This document shows positions 61,424 through 64,000 of a stretch of 64,000 nucleotides of DNA, piece by piece. A program made the position numbers and the translations under genes. The notes beneath the pieces were generated by a model, which had not been told where the DNA came from, ran no database searches, and saw nothing but the letters and a program-made list of their open reading frames with translations. Source of the stretch: Streptomyces rimosus (GTDB lineage: Bacteria > Actinomycetota > Actinomycetes > Streptomycetales > Streptomycetaceae); assembly GCF_008704655.1 (NCBI RefSeq), contig NZ_CP023688.1:6454001-6518000 (forward strand), read 5' to 3'. The first letter of the stretch is position 1. Each line of letters starts with the position of its first letter.

Positions 61424-62083
61424 GTGACCAAGAGCAAGACCACGACGATCACGGAGGCGCTGTACGACTACGTCCTGGCGCACAATCCGCCGCTGGACAC
61501 CGTGCAGCGGGAGCTCGTACGGACCACGCTGGAGCGCTTCCCCGACGCGGCGCGGATGCAGTCGGCGCAGGAGCAGGGCCCGCTGCTGGCCTTCCTGATC
61601 CGGCTGTGCGGCGCGCGGCGGGTCGTGGAGGTGGGCACCTTCACCGGGTTCTCGGCCCTGGCGATGGCGCAGGCACTGCCGCCGGACGGCACGCTGATCG
61701 CCTGCGACATCTCCGAGGAGTGGACGGCGTACGGTCGCGAGGCATGGGCGAAGGCCGGTGTCGCGGACCGTATCGACCTGCGGATCGCCCCCGCGCTGGA
61801 CACGCTGCGGTCGATCCCCGCCGAGCCGCGGATCGACTTCGCCTACCTCGACGCGGACAAGGGCAACTACGTCGCGTACTGGGAGGAACTGGTCCCGCGG
61901 CTGCGGCCCGGGGGACTGATCGTCGCGGACAACGTCCTGTTCGGCGGGAAGGTGGCCGATCCGCACGCGGAAGGACCGGCCGCGGCGATCAAGGAATTCA
62001 ACGATCACGTCATGGCGGACGAGCGGATGGAGGCGGTGATGCTCACCGTGGCAGACGGACTGACCGTGGCACGCAGGCGGTGA
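61424..62083 (+). CDS. SAM-dependent O-methyltransferase, caffeoyl-CoA OMT-like
   Basis: This 219-residue class I methyltransferase has SAM loop RRVVEVGTFTGFSALAMAQAL, acidic motif GTLIACDISEEW, metal-site DFAYLDADKGNY and GGLIVADNVLFGGKV, the pattern of cation-dependent catechol/caffeoyl-CoA O-methyltransferases (Methyltransf_3). The acceptor is unknown. The tight spacing behind the two-component genes suggests one operon. Confidence 0.9.
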   Translation: MTKSKTTTITEALYDYVLAHNPPLDTVQRELVRTTLERFPDAARMQSAQEQGPLLAFLIRLCGARRVVEVGTFTGFSALAMAQALPPDGTLIACDISEEWTAYGREAWAKAGVADRIDLRIAPALDTLRSIPAEPRIDFAYLDADKGNYVAYWEELVPRLRPGGLIVADNVLFGGKVADPHAEGPAAAIKEFNDHVMADERMEAVMLTVADGLTVARRR

Positions 62084-62242
62084 CGAGGCGAGCGCCGGTA
62101 GCCGGGGCCGCGAACTGAGAGCAGGGCCGCCGGGGCGTGTGCAACGCACCGGCGCGTGCTGCGCAACCCATCGGACGGCCCTAGAGCGGCGTAACGGCAG
62201 TCGGAGGAGAGGGAACCGCTGGGGACCCGCTGCGGCCGATGG

Positions 62243-62455
62243 TCAGCCGCAGCAGCCGCCTCCACAGCAGCCGCCTCCGCCGCCACCGCTGGGGGCCGGG
62301 GCAGCGGCGGTGCCGCCGACGGCGACCGTGGACAGCAGTTTGACCGTGTCCTCGTGCCCGTCCGGGCAGGTGGCCGGAGCGGAGGACTCGGCCATCGGGC
62401 GGTTCAGCTCGAAGGTCGAGCCGCAGGAACGGCAGCGGTATTCGTAACGAGGCAT
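62243..62455 (-). CDS. FmdB-family zinc ribbon protein with Cys-rich tail
   Basis: This 70-residue protein begins MPRYEYRCRSCGSTFELNRP, the FmdB/CxxC_CxxC zinc-ribbon start, with a second knuckle of C-P-D-G-H type (ATCPDGHEDT). It ends in glycines and two CysCys pairs (GGCCGGGCCG). A small regulatory or metal-handling role is usually assumed. ATG 62455 follows TAATCT with a 6-nt gap, a leaderless arrangement. Confidence 0.82.
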   Translation of the reverse strand: MPRYEYRCRSCGSTFELNRPMAESSAPATCPDGHEDTVKLLSTVAVGGTAAAPAPSGGGGGGCCGGGCCG

Positions 62456-63504
62456 GGCCACAGATTAGCCCGCGAGGGGGAGAAAGGGGGCAGAACGTGG
62501 GGGGAGAACGGAGTGGGCCAGCGTACGACCGTGCCGGGTGGTGCGCCGAGGAGGCGCAGTTCGGCACGTGTGGGAGCGCCTTTCCAGTCGCCGGGGGAGG
62601 TCACCGCGAAGGCGCCGGTGGTCACGCCCCGTTCGAGGCGCCCGACGACGCCCTCGCCGTCCAGCAGAGTGGAGAGATAGCCCGCTACGAACGCGTCACC
62701 GGCACCCATTGGGTCCACGGCTTGTACAGGTACGGCGGGCTGGTGCAGCGAGCCGTCGATGGCGTGGTGCGGGTGGCACGGGCGTTGGTTGGCGGGGTGG
62801 GGCTCTGGGTGCGTATAGGAGGTGGCGCCGTCCGGGCCGAGTTTCACGACGATCTCGGTGACGCCTGCGGCCGGCCATTGTCCGGCCTGTGCGGTGATGT
62901 CGGCTGGCGAGCCCGGTGGGAGGCACAGCGAGAGCCCGTCGGTCGAGGAGATCAGGATGTCCACGTACGGGATCCAGTCCCGCAGGACCGCCGACGCCTG
63001 GTCGGCCGTCCACAGCCGGGAGCGGTGATTCACGTCGGGGCAGACCGTTGTCTCGCGTTCGCGGGCCAGGTGAAGGGCGTGCGTGGACGGGGCGCGGCCC
63101 AGAGCAGGGGTAATGCCGACCAGGTGCAACACCTGGGGTGCAGTGGTGGCGAAGGCCCGGTCGAGCACGTCCGGGGCCATGCGCGACCCGGCCGAGCCCG
63201 CGCGGTAGTAGTGGATGCGGGTCACGTCCGGGAGCCGCGGCTCGAAGAGGATCAGCCCGGTCGGGGCGTCGGGATCGGACGAGGCCGGGGAGATGTCCAC
63301 CCCTTCGGCCCGCAGGGTACGGAACACCAGCTGACCGGCTTAGCCGTCGCCCACGATGCCCGCCCACTGGACGTCGTGGCCGAGCCGGGCGAGGCCAACG
63401 GCGACATTGCTCTCGGCGCCCGCGATGGAGACGTTCATGGTGCCGCCCAGCTTGAGCGGGCCGGTGCCGCGCAGCGCGATCATGGTCTCGCCGGAGGTGA
63501 GCAC
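62404..63504 (-). pseudogene. kdgK: 2-keto-3-deoxy-sugar kinase (PfkB family), interrupted by in-frame TAA
   Basis: The PfkB kinase frame runs from about GTG 63504 (VLTSGETMIALRGTG, MNVSIAGAESNVAVGLARLG) to the ATP-site block DPMGAGDAFVAGYLSTLL. RIHYYRAGSAGSRM is typical of 2-keto-3-deoxygluconate/galactonate kinases. A TAA at 63340-63342 breaks it after WAGIVGDG, where relatives have Glu in GDDEFG. The frame also runs on past the expected end, through ~35 unrelated residues, into the fmdB gene. Both point to decay unless the sequence is wrong. It follows a galactonate-dehydratase-like gene on the same strand. Confidence 0.8.
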
Positions 63505-63767
63505 GTCGGTGTTGGTGTTGGTGTCAGGGCAGGTGTGGGTGGTGGCTTCGGCGCTCGTGCTTTGGTGGCCCGCGCCGGGTCGGTCTGCGGATGCGGATGC
63601 GCCTGCTCGTGGTCTCGCCGCTGTGTTTTGGTCTGTGTGCGGGGGAGGACCGGTGGCTGTGTGAGGGGGCGTGTTCGCGTGCGGGCGCGTGCTGGTGCCG
63701 GTTGTCCGTGCGTTTTCGGCGTGGGGCCGAGGGGCTTGGCCCGGCTTGTCCGGTCCTGGCGTGCGGC

Positions 63768-64000
63768 TCACCATTCGGCGAACGAGCCGTCCGCGTGGCG
63801 CCAGACGGGGTTGCGCCAGGTGTGGCCTTTCTTGTCGGCGGCACGTACGGCCGGCTCGTCGACCGTGATGCCCAGCCCCGGGCGGTCGGTGCGCGCGAGG
63901 GAGCCGCCTTGGAAGCGGAAGGGGGCGGGGTCGATGACGTAGTCGAGCAGCTCGGCGTCCTGGTTGTAGTGAATGCCGATGGACTGTTCCTGGATGAGGA
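63768..64000 (-). CDS. Galactonate dehydratase-like enolase-superfamily enzyme, C-terminal part
   Basis: Only the last ~77 codons lie in the window; the start is beyond the right edge. The C-terminus IGIHYNQDAELLDYV, RTDRPGLGITVDEPAVRAA and WRNPVWRHADGSFAEW matches the end of DgoD-type D-galactonate dehydratases (mandelate racemase subgroup). These dehydrate sugar acids to 2-keto-3-deoxy acids, the substrate of the kinase encoded next. The 263-bp spacer between them is GT-rich without a recognisable gene. Confidence 0.82.
   Translation of the reverse strand, partial: LIQEQSIGIHYNQDAELLDYVIDPAPFRFQGGSLARTDRPGLGITVDEPAVRAADKKGHTWRNPVWRHADGSFAEW

Noticed and set aside
1..64000. tRNA, rRNA, insertion sequences, integrases and attachment sites
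   Set aside because: I scanned for tRNA cloverleaf patterns, transposase or integrase motifs and terminal inverted repeats and found none that I could support.

Overview
The window is a very GC-rich actinobacterial chromosome segment, almost certainly Streptomyces or a close relative; I cannot name the species. The evidence is strong third-position GC bias, many GTG starts, mycothiol-linked enzymes, PucR/FasR-type regulators and the fabD-fabH-acpP-fabF/fasR and aceE-DUF3052-ahpE blocks. Many genes also appear leaderless, with a TANNNT -10 box 6-8 nt before the start codon. I saw no insertion sequence, prophage, CRISPR array, tRNA or rRNA.

Region by region. 1-8.8 kb: a partial DUF3068 gene, a PucR regulator, a GntR-TetR chimera facing an MFS exporter, then a redox/thiol neighbourhood (mycothiol-dependent isomerase-like protein, Rv2466c-like thioredoxin-fold protein, MarR, NADP oxidoreductase, Ohr). 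9.0-14.65 kb: a ribose-type ABC operon, rbsR-rbsA-rbsC-rbsB-rbsK, in which rbsA carries a one-base frameshift in a C6 run. 14.65-15.2 kb: a tandem duplication of the junction between two convergent genes. 15.1-23.7 kb: nitrilase, a secreted pyroglutamyl-peptidase-like protein with Ser in place of the catalytic Cys, TetR facing a GH3 beta-glucosidase, two lipoproteins and DUF3145. 24.7-29.7 kb: the type II fatty-acid synthase operon under FasR. 29.8-44.3 kb: accessory genes (pirin, serine hydrolase, MerR with aldo/keto reductase, acyltransferase, two DUF1023 hydrolases bracketing a two-component system and DUF4429, TetR with an MFS pump, an I36 inhibitor, a DUF4190 protein). 44.5-48.8 kb: aceE, DUF3052 and AhpE.

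48.9-58.9 kb is a tellurium-resistance-type (Ter) stress module: two TerD proteins, a DUF475 TerC-like membrane protein, a TerA-like protein, a proline-rich TerD on the opposite strand, and a biosynthetic operon (HpcH/citrate-lyase-like aldolase, PRTase-TRSP, StiP/PELOTA-type PRTase, HAD phosphatase) of the kind proposed to make an unidentified nucleoside-like metabolite. This is the best candidate in the window for incompletely described biology. 58.9-62.1 kb: DedA, a second two-component system and an O-methyltransferase. 62.2-64 kb: an FmdB-type zinc ribbon, a 2-keto-3-deoxy-sugar kinase gene interrupted by a TAA codon, and the end of a galactonate-dehydratase-like gene.

Regulatory DNA is rich. 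A TetR palindrome lies in the spacer of a leaderless efflux promoter. Two nearly identical MerR-type promoters lie 7.7 kb apart. A LacI operator pair precedes rbsR, a 7-bp-arm palindrome overlaps the predicted terD promoter, and four ~25-bp repeats lie upstream of a histidine kinase gene.
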